Positions 46,401-60,400 of a stretch of 64,000 nucleotides of DNA are shown here, piece after piece. The DNA is taken from assembly GCF_028640845.1 (NCBI RefSeq), contig NC_080541.1, positions 35,617,935 through 35,681,934 on the forward strand, in the 5' to 3' direction. The notes below the pieces were generated by a model, which made no database searches, had not been told where the DNA came from, and saw only the letters and a program-made list of their open reading frames with translations. The translations under genes were made by a program, and so were the position numbers. This DNA is from Ahaetulla prasina. Lineage: Eukaryota; Chordata; Lepidosauria; Squamata; Colubridae. Every line of letters starts with the position of its first letter. The first letter of the stretch is position 1.

Positions 46401-49400
46401 TTGTGTCTCAAAGTTTGGAGGGCAGATTTATTTGGAGTTTGTTCCTTTTTCTCCATCAGTTCGTGCTGTAGTAGCTTGAGCATTTTTGGATCATGGTTTC
46501 CTGCTTCAACAAGGTGAGTCAATTTATTGGAAGGATTGAGTAAATGCATTAAGGGATTCTTTCACCAAGTCTAAGTTCAATTTTGTTTCTGTTAAATAGT
46601 CAAAAATTAGTAGTCATGCAGTCCGTGCAATCATTGAGCTTTGCTTAGATGCAAATTCTATGGTCTCATTTTTAGAAATTTCTTCCTGGAAGTTTTTTTT
46701 AATAGGAGATGCTGCAGTTGAGCATGCAGCTGCCTCAGGAGACTGTTATATCTAAAGTGCCTAGAAAATTTGTTTCCTCAGTGTTAGAAGACCTCTGCAC
46801 TATCATCTTGTATCTTGTTAAGCCCCAATTCATATCTGTTTGAAGCATGTCCAGGAGTTTAGTGATAAAGCTGATGTAGGTGCTGTCATTACTTACATTT
46901 TGGTTTTCAGACGCCTTCTTTTTAAATTCCATTATGTCATCTGTTTTGTTGCTTAGATGATTTGAGCAATATCTGTATGACAGAATTCATTCTTTGTCAT
47001 TTCTTCCTCCTTCCCATGAGTTAATCTTTTGGCGGTAACGTGTACACAGTTCTTCTCAGCTAGTTGTTTGGAGATTAGTCAAATGCGGTTTTGCATCAGA
47101 ACCAGTAATTAAGAAAGTGGATTAGTCTGATAATATAAGATAAAAATAGAAAATTACCATGCAGTCTGATCGCTAGATGCTTTCACTTCGCCATCTTGGT
47201 TCCTCGTCTATTGAAATGTTTACTTGCACTGTGTTTTTTTAAAAAATATGGATAAATGAATTTCTTTTAGCATAAGGATACAATCTTACTATATAGGCTG
47301 AAATATGTTTCTGCCCCTTTGTGGCCAAGAAACAGATCTGCACACAGTATACACAATTTCAAAAATGCACACTCTCACCCACTTGCATATCTACTGAATG
47401 GTGAGCAATTGGAATCATTAGGAATCCATGTGCCTAATGTAGATGTTTGAAAATGCTTCCTTGAAAGAAAAATAAAACAGAAATAAATTGATGTGTGACT
47501 TGATATTTTTAAAAGTTATTGAAGTTTATTTATTTATTTATTTAATCAAATTTTTATACCGCCCTTCTCCCGATGGACTCAGGGCAGTTTACAGCCAGAT
47601 AAAAACAGAACAACAAAATAAATACAGAATAAAATAATATTTAAAAAACTTATTCAATTTGGCCCAAATTAAAATATCTTTAAAACAATAAAACCCACTA
47701 AAATTAAAACCAGATAAAATCTAAAATCCTATTCCAGTCCTGCGCGGATGAATAAATATGTCTTCAGCTCGCGGCAAAAGGTTCGAAGGTCCGGAGGTTG
47801 GTGAAGTCCTGGGGGAAGTTCATTCCAGAAGGTGGGAGCCCCCACAGAGAAGGCCCTACCCCTGGGGGCCGCCAGCCGTCATTGTTTGGCAGACAGCACC
47901 CTGAGGAGTCCCTCTCTGTGAGAGCACACAGATCGGTGAGAGGCAATCGGTAGCAGTAGGCGGTCCCGTAAGTAACCCGGTCCTAAGCCATGGAGCTCTT
48001 TAAAGGTAGTAACCAGCACCTTGAAGTGCACCCGGAAGACCACAGGTAGCCAGTGCAGCCTGCGCAGGAGTGGTGTCAAATGGGAGCCACGAGTGGCTCC
48101 CTCTATCACCCGCGCAGCTGCATTCTGAACCAACTGGAGCCTCCGGGTGCTCTTCAAGGGGAGCCCCATGTAGAGAGCATTGCAGTAATCCAAGCAAGAG
48201 GTAACAAGAGCATAAGTGACCGTGCATAGGGCATCCCGGTCAAGGAAGGGGCGCAACTGGCGAATCAGGCTAACCTGATAAAAAGCTCTCCTGGATACGG
48301 TTGTCAGGTGGTCTTCAAAAGATAACCGCCCATCCAGGAGAACGCCCAAGTTGCGCACCCTTTCCATCGTCTAGAAAGAGCCTCTGGGGATTTTTAGATA
48401 GGGAATTTTTAAGGGGAGGGAGGGTAAGGGCTGGTGTTGGGAGTAACCCGTCAGGGGGGGCAGTTCCTGCGTGCGCTCACGCCGTTTGTCCAATAGGTTC
48501 GAAGGTTATGGGGGAGGATTGCGTTCCTACTTGTGAGGGTGGTTCCATTTGCACGGTAAGTGGGAGGGGCAGATATGGCGGAAGTGAGGGGTTGTATCGA
48601 TCTTTGGGGGCGCGTGCTCGATGTTTGAAAGCGATCGCACGCCTTGACCCCTTAGACTTCTCCCGTTCCCCGGGTGGCCAAGACCCTCAGAGCTTGGGCT
48701 GCCTTGAAAGATTGTTGTTGGCACTCATATTTTTCTGAGTATTGCTGAGAATTATTTTTTACTGGTTTCTGGGCAAAGTTTATCTGCAACAGCTCTCTTC
48801 ATACTGAGACATTATAGTGATGATTTAGGACTACAACTTGTAGGATGAATATTTTAGCTGGAATTTTTGTTGTTGTTCACTATCATAATGTAGTTAACTA
48901 TTGTTAGTTTAAGGAAGGTGGCTTATTGAGAATTTGCTTCCTGATGAAGTTTATATCTAATGCCCAGTAAAATTATCACAGCATGGATGTAGCTTGGTAC
49001 TAACATTTAATCATTAGCTAGTTGCACAGCCAGATTTAGTTGCAGAGTCAATTTCATTCATGCCACAGTTAATTGCCTTAAATTCTGGATGCCTTTGTCC
49101 CATTTCAGATTTCCTTTAACTATAGGGAGAATGGAAAAATCTCCCTTCACCTCTCCTTCTTTTTGTTTGACTTTCCAATACAAGGTTTACAAAAAAGCCA
49201 AGTCACTGATAACTCCAAGTGCTCACCATTGCATTGATAAATAATTATAGGTGATTATACTATTTTTATACCTTCCAAGAGTTTCTCTTCAGGGTCTATG
49301 AGAATTCTGTGTCATTATTCTGCATTTCACATTGAAACCATGATGCTTTAGTTGTAATGAATATGGATTTTTGATTGAAAACTTAATAATTGTATTATTT

Positions 49401-51380
49401 TTATTTATTTTTCTGCCTTGTGTGTTTCTGCATAGGACTATAAATAGTTTACAAATAAGAAGCACAATAAAAACAGTGACATAATACAGTAACATACACC
49501 AAACAGCATAAAATAATAATAACAGATTTAACAATTGTTGATGAGAAAAACAAAACAAAAAAAGTCTGGATATAGGACATTGAAGAATCTGAACACAGCA
49601 GAATAGAAGAGAATAAACTAGAGAAAACCACAAAATAAAAGATATGCAGCTAGGAGTAAACTAACTATGGTAAAAGACAGCAAAGATTGTACCAATCATA
49701 ATAGGTGCCTTGTTGGGTATGATACCCAAAAAACTGGAGCACCACTTGACACCATGGTACTGACAAAAGCCTCATCAGTCAATTGCAAAAGGTAGCTGTT
49801 TGAAAGAGCTTACATCCTGTGACAATACCATTAAACTTCATTGGTCTGTCCCAGGTCCATAGATGGACAAATCTAGAATAAACATCTGATTGTGAGATCA
49901 AGTATGATAATAATAATGTTATAAGTGAAGGCATCTTTTGAGTGAAAAAAATCATGAAGCCCAAACAATATTATCAAGGCAATTAACACCTGTGCAGTTT
50001 CAGTCATTAGATACAGATCCGGAATAAGGGGTTGGCCTCAAGCAAAACTAAAAGCTTCTGGATAGGAAGTCCAGAAAGATAATGATAATGAATCATGTCT
50101 ATAATCCAAGCATCAATCTTAACAGACTCTATTTACCAACAAGCATAGGAAGGCATGAATGTTGCAAGTGAAAGTTAAAGAAGAATATCTGAAGGACAGT
50201 GAATAAGATAAACTGAAGCTGGTACACCATGAAGGCTTAATGAATAACAGAGAAACCAAACTGTCCTACAAGAAAAACCAAATGAAGAATCAAAGAGAGA
50301 TATGACAAAGCAAAGTATTGGGTGGCCTGAACATTAAAAAAAAAACCAACCCTAGCAGGCAAAGCAGATAACAAAACATGGCAATGGCTATGGAATAGAA
50401 ATAGAACAGCTATGGAAAAGAAAGCAAAGATAGTACCAATAGCAGTAGGCACCTTAGATGCACTCCCAAAACTTCTGGAGCACCACTTGAACATTATCAG
50501 CATTGACAAATTACCATCAGTCAATTGCAAAAGGCAGCTTTATTTGGAACAGATTTCATTGTAAAGTGATACTCTTAATGCCATCATGCAACAACATCTG
50601 GTTATCTGCATTCATATATCCCAGTATTCCAGTACTGTGTAACTGAATTCTCTTTGTCTGAGAATTGTCAGCATTCACATGCAACATATGGCGCTCACTG
50701 GTAATAATGTATACCGTAATTACATGTCAGATCCAAACATAGTTTACGCCTAGAGCAAACCCACTAAAAATCATAGGGAACACTAACTAGCTTAATGTAG
50801 CATAGTTTAATACAGATTCACCCCCAGGCAGAAAATGAGCTTTTACAGTGTACCAGCCAAACTGAGTGCAGATTAAACCTTCCCACTGACCCCATTCTGA
50901 ACAGAAAGGAAATAAATGTTTTCCCAAGAAACTGGGCAATCACTTCTGATTATGTTCTGCTGTGCTGATGGTTTCATGGTTTTCTTGTGCCAGTCTTTAG
51001 AAATATGCATGATTAGTTTATGTAAAAAATGAGAGTTATTTGGCAAGAACCCACTCTCCCTGGATTACTGTGTGCATTTAGAAGTACATCGGAATAGATA
51101 TTATCACCCAACTTCTGCATACTCCTGGTTGAGTACATATGACTGAAGGAGTAGATCATCACCTTTTCTTGAACACTTGATGTAAAGAGTAAATCTTTTC
51201 ATATACTTTATCAGGAGGCAAAAATAGACCCTGTAAAGGGAACACCCTGGAAATGTGAAAATGGCAAGAATACAGAGTAGTGACTAATATTCATTATAGG
51301 TAGATAGAACAAGAATTCTCACTTTGTTTTTTTTAAGGGTTGTTTTTTAGTATTGTATGTATTGTTTCTTTTGTATTTTA

Positions 51381-51428
<48 letters not shown>

Positions 51429-54400
51429 GTCATAGATTTCTTTAAATATTTAGATCTTAATCTGAAATTTAATCAAAATTGAACAGAAAATTTTCACTTT
51501 ATAAATTCATTTTTCAGCCATCCATGAACTTAATTCTTTTTTTTTAAACAAGGTGCCTCTTAATGTTAATGTTAATATCTTAATGAATTAGGTTGCACCT
51601 TTTATTTTTTAACGAGGTCGGCCTCTATCTAGAGGTCAGCCTCCGTCTATTCTGCGGTGCAATAATTCATTGCTTTGGAATTTGGGCAAACTTTCCGGGA
51701 TGGTGATCTTGCTTCCTTTTTTGTCTTTGCCTAAAAAAAATAATAATCAACATGCTTTATATTTACAGGGCTTAACCCCAGAAATGAAAACTTTTGTGGA
51801 CCATTTTTCAAAGAGTTCTGATGGAAAAATAGGAATTGTAGAGGTAAGATTGCTTCTTATTCTGCATTAATTTATATGCTGTGCAGTCATAGCCAGGGCC
51901 GCTGAGAGGATTATTAAGTGCTGGAACAAGACTAATATGCCCCCCCCATGTGCCCCACCCCACGCATGCACGGCAGAGACCTGAAGACCATTTCCACACA
52001 AATTAAATCCACATGGTGAAAATAAAGATGTTTCACATTGCAAAAAGCGTTTGTTGCCCCTTTTTATTAATCTCACCACGTTTCTTTTTTTCCTTGAGTT
52101 TTTGAGCACCAGATTTTTGAGATGACATTTCATAACCATTCATAAACTGAAATGAAATATAAAATATATTCATAAACAAAATGAAACTAAACTTGCAAAC
52201 TTAAATAAATAAGTAATGAAATTAAAATTAAATAAATTACATAAAAAACTGTTCACTGAGTTTCAGATTAATAAAGATTATGTCAAACAAGGCTGCAAGG
52301 CAGTTTTGTTATACACACAAAGTACAGAGTATGTAGTATATATCCAAAATTGTTTTTCTTTTTAAAAATTTGGTTTTGTAAAAAAAAATTTAAAATTCCC
52401 TTTCATGGGCCTCCTTTGAGCTCCATGGGCCCCGAAAAATGTATTGGCTGAACCCTCCTCTCCTCAGGCCTGGTCATAGCTGTGCAGAAACACAAAATAC
52501 GATGCTTATTTATATTTCATATTTCTAAACCACCCATCTCCCTCAAAGACGGTGGTACTATACAATATAATATAACCAATAAATAATGTATAAAAATTAA
52601 CATTAGAAATTAAAATTTAAATTAGGTTAAATTTTTCAAAAGTATAGAATAAATACAATTAAACATCAAAATGGGGGAATCCTAAAATGGCCACTTAATG
52701 TTGGATTATTACAGGCAGGAAGGAGCTCTCAAAGGATTAGCCAGTGCCATGGTTGTGGAAGGCCAAGAGATTGGGGGATTTTCCTCACCTCTGGGAACAA
52801 GATGTTTTACAAAGCAGGGGGCAGCAGCAAAGAAGTCTCTCTTCCTAGACCCCACCAGTCAAAATTCTTTGACTGATGCGGTCTGTAGCATATCTTCCCT
52901 GCCTGATCAAGTGAGACTGGCTGCTGAGATTGGGCAAAGCTGGTTCGGGAGGTAACCTGGTCTTGTGCCATGTAGGGCTATATAGGCAATAACCAACACC
53001 TCGAATTGGACATGGAAACAAATTGGTACCCAGGGCAGTTCACGGAGTAAGGGGGTTATATGTGACATGCATATACTGTAATACATATTTTACAGTGGTT
53101 ACTAATACTAAGGTACAAGATTATTCAGCCATCTTTTGTCTTGTGGCCCAGTCAGATTATAATTCTCTAGTCTGAGGAATGGAAGGGGAACCATTTATAT
53201 CATCTATTTTCCTCTTATGTGGATGTTCTCATTCTGAAGTGAACTCATTTGTTTTTTGCATGTCATCTTGAGATGATTTATAAAATAGTAGTGGGGTGGC
53301 GGTAGACTGAATTTGCCCTGATATATATTCAGTCAATACCTCTGAGCAAACTGTGAACTCTTAGTTGTGCTATCTCTACTTGCCATTCATGCCTCTTAGC
53401 AAGGACATTACTAATATTTCATCATAAACTAAAAGAGGATAGATACATTCAGAATATTAGGGCAACTGAAGCTTTTATCATATCTTGATCAGCCTAAATT
53501 TAAATCTGTGCTCCCCAATCGAGGATAACTGCTTGGTTTGGGATTTGGTTTGTTCAAGCAAAAATAGAAAAGTGTGTCCTTTAAAGAAATCCAGAGGAGA
53601 ATATTTAAGAGGATTAGAATTATTTTCTGATAAACCATGGAAAGATGCAAAGCCATTTTTTGCTAGATATGTATCCAGGTTGCAGCAATGATCATGACTT
53701 ATGATATCCTCAAGACCACAAGATGGTTCGAAACAGACCATCTTACAAAGTTCATATAATCCCCTTCTTGGGGATCTGTTTCACATGGTGCAGTTTCACC
53801 TTTTGGTCATTGCTGCATGACAAAGTAAGGGATCTACAGTCCTTGAGCAGCTGTTGCACCACAGAAACTGTTGGCATAGTAATTAGACTGATGGGAATTG
53901 GAGTCTAAAAACATCTGAATTAAAAAATAAGTTTCTGGGCCCTGCCATACAATAGTGACCAAGGACTGACCAAATATTCCTTGACATTTCTGGAAATAAA
54001 CTTCTGGAAAAAAAATCCAGATTCACTATGGGAGGCGTTTTCCAGTCACTCTCAAAAAAGACATTTGTTACAGAAAATATTCACAATATTAAAATAGCGT
54101 CACTGGATGATTTGATCTAGACCTGAAGCCAGCAGTTCTCAGGACAGGGATTATAACTGCTTGATTTCAAGGCCACTAAGCATCTTGTCAAGAATCTGTT
54201 AATTCATGGGAAGTGCAGGAGGAAGAAATGAATTGAAGCCACAGTGTGTAAAAGAGTCATTTGCACATTCTTACTGCTATAAATCAACTGTTTTGTACAG
54301 CTTCGTGATAGTCTGCAATCCACTATTTCTCTAGCCACACTGACTCTGAGTCTTCTACCAGGTCTAGCCTAGCAGTTGACCTAAACCATAAAATATCAAA

Positions 54401-57400
54401 AGATTGGTGATATCCTGCTGAGTCCTGGAGATGACCAAGGACTTTTAAGATTCCAAGATGCTCAATAGCAATAGCACTTAGAATTATATACCGCTTCATA
54501 GTGCTTTTGCAGTCCTCTCTAAGTGATTTACAGAGTCAGCATATTACCCCCAACAATCTGGGTCCCGATTTTACCCACCTCAGATGGATGGAAGGCTGAG
54601 TCAACCTTGAGCCGGTGAGACTTGAATTGCTGAACTGTGGCTAGCAGTCATCTGAAGTAGCCTGCAGTACTGCACTCTAACCACTGCGCCACGTCGGCTC
54701 TATTAGAAGAATGTTCATTCATCCTGTTGCTTACCTTTCTTCTCGTTATATCTTATGTTAGTATAATTTTTTTACCAGGTAGGGCTACCATTTTGTCCAC
54801 TGAGGTCAGTGGCTTAATAACTCCAATATGGAGAAAAGCTCAAAACATTCATGACTCTTCAAATTTCATTTTGTTTTCTATATTGAATTGAAATAATTGA
54901 TACATCATTTTGAAAGTAGAACATTCCTTGGGTGGCACTACAAGAAAATAAGCCAAAAGCAAATACACCTCTGAAAAGATCTTGAATGCACTACTTCTTT
55001 CTTCTCAGACTTCTCTTACTGATTTTTCTAGATGTTGTTCATTTCATGCATCCTTTTCTCATTTTTCCACTGTTAAAAAGTCAATTTCTTGTTTTTTCCT
55101 CCCACTGTTTTTTCATGAAACTGTACTTCACCTTAATGGTATAACGGTATAATTAAAAGGAAATTGTAGAATACAATGTAGAACCTATCATTCTTCCTTC
55201 CTTCTTTATCTGAAGTTTATTGAAATTTGAAAATATTAGTAGAAAAGACCCCAAGTTTTAAAAACAAAAATTATCTGGGTAGTTGGAAGATCCTTTTCTC
55301 ATCTCCAAATCCATATTGAAAGTTATTTTGCTTCTCTTAATAATGACACATCTTTACAACATTAAGATTTCATTAGCATGTGATATTCAGCCATTTGAAA
55401 ATTGGAGAAATTTAGTAAGGCAAATTACTGATTTAAATGTCTTATAGAAATGTGCAGGTTGGATCAACGAGCTGAAGACTCTTGGCTAGCTTACATATCA
55501 CTGCTAGCCACTTATAAAATGTAAAAGCTAAATACACATATTGCACCAAGCTAAAACAAAATCAATCACATTAGGACTCCTATCATTTTATACTTCCGGT
55601 TTAGTGATGTGATAGTTCAGTTTATTGAATACAGAACAAATTATTCATCGATTGTACCTGGTATTTACGAAGTACTAAACAGTTGTATGAAAATGTTTCT
55701 ATTGCCTTCTGGAAACATAGTGCAGTAATTTATACTTTATTCTACTTAGAAGAATAATTCTAAATCAAAGTTAATTTTTTTCTCCAGCTTGCTCAGATAC
55801 TGCCAACAGAAGAAAACTTCCTATTATTCTTTAGATGCCAGCAGCTGAAGTCTAGTGAAGATTTCATGCAGGTAATCCACATAAATTTAGTCTTGTGAAA
55901 ATTTGCATTGGCAAGGTGTAAAACTTTGTATATGGGTGTATGCAACTTGCTATTTTTTTAATTCCAGACGTGGCGAAAGTATGATAGTGACCATAGTGGA
56001 TATATTGATGCTGAAGAGCTTAAGGTAATGGAATCTCTATAATAATTTCTTAAATATTTGGGGCATTCTACATCAAAGGTATTTGCAGAAAGAAGTTGTG
56101 AAAACAAAACTAGTCTTTAAAAGTACAGGCAGTACAACACAGCTGTACCAATCTAAGAGTTTATTTTACTGTACTATTTCTGTCCTAAGTATATGATACC
56201 AACAATATTTAAAAATTGTAATTTCAAAGAGGAAAACCTACTGAATGCAAGTATCAATTGCTTTAGTGCTGAATGTATGCTAGTATAACCTCTCTGAAAC
56301 CAGCTTTGCAATACATGAATGCCTACAGACTATTGTTTCTGGATTGTATCATTGTTCTGACAGGATTGCAGGAATAAACACTGTATGGGAAAAAAGAAAG
56401 CTAAACACCAGGTAGAGAGGCCCTAGCTTAAATTTCTTAAAAAATACTTCTTTCTCTGTGAAGGTAAGGTATTCATCTATATATTTACATCTTCCAAGAG
56501 CATGAAGCAGTGCAGGCTAGGAATTGATTTATTTTTGCTAAAGGTATTTTGCCCTTCAGCCAAATTTAAAACAACAAATGTATACTAAAATACTGATAGA
56601 GAAAGATATAAAATTAACAAATAAAACCAGATATAACTACATGCAGCATAAAACTTCTTAATGTCCTAAGCCAGATAATGCCAAGAGATATAGATACGTT
56701 TTTAATGTGTCAACTGGCATAAACATCTTCAATAATGGATGACTATTGTACTAAGAAGGCCTACCGCAAAATCGTTTTTCTGAGCATAGACCCACAAGCA
56801 TCATCAGATCCCATCAGATCAAAAAATGGTATATATTATGGATCCCATCTGCTAGGGAGCTGCACTTGGCAAAACCCAGTGAAGCCAGCTCCATCCCAGC
56901 TGATTTATGGAAATCCCTCAAAACCAGGTTATACTATCAGGCCAGGATATCCCAGGGGATGAGTGAGGTACTGAGGAAGTTCCATTGTAGCTAACATCTG
57001 CTGCCCTCAATTTAATTGCATTTTTTTCCTGGATATTTTTTTATATATATACTTTTATTATATGCCACTCCAACTCACTTTTTTGTGAGATGGGCAGCCA
57101 TATAAATTTGATGAATAAATAAATAAATAGGCCATTGACAGCAGCTTGCAGAAGTGGACAATTATGTTTTGAAACACTATCAGAGACGATCTCAGGAAAC
57201 ACTTACAGATTATATGCCCTATCTGATTTTAAGAATTTTTATAGTTTTATCAGATAGAATAACCAAAATATTCTGGGCTTCTGCTTAGTTAGAATATGAG
57301 CAACCTAGAATACCCCAGCTGAATTTCCTACCCATTTTCTCACTTGTGCCCATTCCTATTAAAAGCAAAAATAATACCAAGATTAATACCAAGAAAGAAA

Positions 57401-60400
57401 TTTAGAACAAACATATGTGGGGTTTTTTTTTGTGATGGGCATTCATAATTCCCCAGCTCTCAAAACTTCTAGCTTAATAAAGAATTTTATCATGTCACAA
57501 AAGTAGGGCAACTGGCTGCCCATCTGGGAAACAAAGTTTTCTTGCAAGGTCAGGAAAGCAACTTTGGAACAGCTAACTAATTATGGAACCTGCATTTAAA
57601 AGAACAGGCACTGCCAGAACTGACTGATCAGGAATGGCAAGCCTGTAGCCTTAGGGTCACGCATAGTCTGTGATCTAATTTGAAATTACTTTTGAAAGGG
57701 CCAAGGGTTTTCTTAAGGGCTTGATATCCCTTTCCCATAGCCTGTTGCTTGGAAGAAGCCAGTATCAGAGAAAATCAGGAGTGTTTGATGAGAAATGACC
57801 TTATCCAAATTAGTTCTGACCTCACCTACTGCTTTTCTCAGGCATGCCCAGCATACAGCTACCCAAAGGGAGTCTTGTTCTTACATAAAGCTCTGTGCAG
57901 CATATGAAACTCATTCAAATGATGACATTTACAACTCAAAGCAGCACTGTGTTTAGGAAACAAAATTCTAACTTCAAGTTGAAGACTAGTTGATGGAGAA
58001 GTGCTAAAGCAGTACTATTTAGTCACATGGGTCATGTATCCCCTTTCCCTAATGTTTGAGTTCTGTCTTTATAAAAAAAAACAAACCAAGGCAAGCTATT
58101 GTAATCTTACCTCCAACCATCCTCAAGTACCCCAAATCACGAAACAACTAACATTCATGAAGTAATCAACAGGCCTACCAGTTGGTGAGAGCAATGAGTT
58201 GCAGCTCCCAGCTATGTGACACTTATAACATAAATTGGAATAAAAGCTTTCCTTATGCCTGCTAGCTGGTTGGACAATTGTTCCGTAATATAGCGCTATT
58301 AATTAAATTCACATTATGGCATAATGCAGGCTAATTTATTGATCATCCCCATTGAGAGGACTAGGCACCTGGAATATAGGAGATTAAGTTTCCAATTGGT
58401 ACAAGTGCTACTCACTATACTTCTGTCCTTGGTATTTCATAGGGCAATCCATGATTATTTAAAAAGAAGATCTATTAAGGTCAAAGATTCTTACCCTCAA
58501 GCAGGGGTGAAATGCTCCGGGTTCTGACCAGATCTGGCAATCCGGTAGCAATCATGGCTGGTGGTTCGATGATCCAGTAGCAATGGCAGAGCAAAGCTCT
58601 GCCCACCTGCCTGGTTGTCATTACTTCCTGGTTTTAACCAGGAAGTAATGTGTTTTTTACCTTTTGCGCATGCTCAGATTTTGCCCTCAAGCATGTACAG
58701 TATGAATTAGGATTATAGCCTTTATATTTTAATAGAAAAGTGAGGGAAAACGTTATTTCTTTATCCATAATTAACTAGAAGAAAAAGATTTCATTCTGCA
58801 AGTAGATCAGACAAAATATTGTTTTTTGATATATTAATTTCATTTCAGAACTTTTTGAAAGATTTACTGCAGAAAGCAAACAAACAGATTGATGATTCAA
58901 AACTATCAGAATACACAGATATTATGGTAAGAACTGCTATTTCTTTATTGGAATTAATTGCCCTATCCCATTTTAAGGGACCCACACAGAACCTAAAATA
59001 ATATCTCATAACTCTATTTAGACTCTGTTACGTCACCCTCTGAGTTACAATTTAGTTGGCTCCATAGGCTTCATAAACAATCGGCAATTTAAAAAAAGTC
59101 TGAAATTACAACTGAAGAAATCCAGCAGGCTCATCTATAACGCAGGTCCATTTTGCGTGTACAAGAACAGTCTGCTATCATCTTGTGCATTTGTGTTGCA
59201 TGGATTTCATTTATAGAATTGTCTACAATGACCATCCCAGCGGAGAAATCTGGGAGTTGAGGACATCATGTTAGAAAAGTCTGCTCTCAAAATCTTTTGC
59301 AGATAATCAATTGAAACTCAAGAAAGTTTTAGAAATGTTATGTACTGCATATACATAACATACCCTGTTTCCCCGAAAATAAGCCCTCTCCGGATAATAA
59401 GCCCAATCGGGCTTTTGAGCGCATGCACTAAAATACCCCCCCCCCAAATAAGCCCTCCTCAAAAATAAGCCCTCCCTGAAAATATTTAAACATATTTTAA
59501 ATATTAAACATCCGGGCCCCGCCATTTCCTCTGGTTAGGGTTAGGGAGAAAGAGCTGGAAATCAGTTAAGATTGCAAGAGGAGCTCCGTCTTGTTCCACC
59601 TACCCCAAAATAATAAGACCTCCTCAAAAATGAGGCCAAGCGCTTATTTCGGGGTTCAAAAAATAAAAGACAGGGTCTTTTTTTCGGGGAAACACAATAG
59701 TTTCATCTACATTAATGTTGTAGTGAACTGCCATTGCCTTGGGAAAATTTTTTGGCATAATCAGCCTTAGAAAGAAGATTTGGAGAGGTGGGGCAGGATA
59801 GATAATAAATTTAGTTTCCACCATTTTAAGTCTAACATTTGTAAAGCATTTATATTAATTTTGATCCAATTTTCCTTTGTGAACCTACACTTAAACTGAC
59901 TTAGAATGCTTAATCAGTACTAAAAACGTCTTAGAAAACCAGTCTAAAAGATTGCATTGTCAGGTGGTTCTTTTATGTAAAGAATGATTTTGGATCTGAT
60001 GGCTTTTAGAGGAGAACATGACAAGTAGCAATTCTCCCTGCATAACTTTCTACAGTTTCTTGGCGATCTCCTAAGCTTTCAGCAATGAATCCTAATTGCT
60101 GAACTCAATGCCAGGATTTGGGAAGCCAACCTGATTAAAACAAAATGTAAAAGCACATATAAAAGCTGCTGAAGAATATGATGTAATAACATACACATCA
60201 ATAAAAGCCCATACATTTGAAGAGGTGACAATGACTTCATGGGAGGCTACTGGGTTTCATCGAGTTAAGCATATTTCCCAGACATGTGAGGATTGGGATT
60301 TCAGTCAAACTTTTCTCCTTCTGGTTGATTTTTTTTAAAAAATAAACTTATTATAGACTATAACTTAATCTTTTCAGCTCAAGATGTTTGATGAAAACAA

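Larger units (their letters stand above)
45268..47215 (-). mobile_element. possible LINE 5' region / ORF1 remnant
   Basis: At 47215, the minus strand begins gacgaggaaccaagatggcg, resembling L1 5' ends, and is followed by polar short frames (46735-46932, [15 protein letters not shown]; 46307-46549; 45763-45987) without a diagnostic domain. The ATTCT-tailed LINE at 45497 interrupts it. L1 is the best guess. Confidence 0.35.

Noticed and set aside
48301..48738. 145-residue plus-strand frame
   Set aside because: It spans the end of an antisense L2 copy and a CpG-rich patch; no domain, no splice or promoter evidence.
59531..59550. Telomere-like TTAGGG pair
   Set aside because: Only two units within a MITE; too short for an interstitial telomere.
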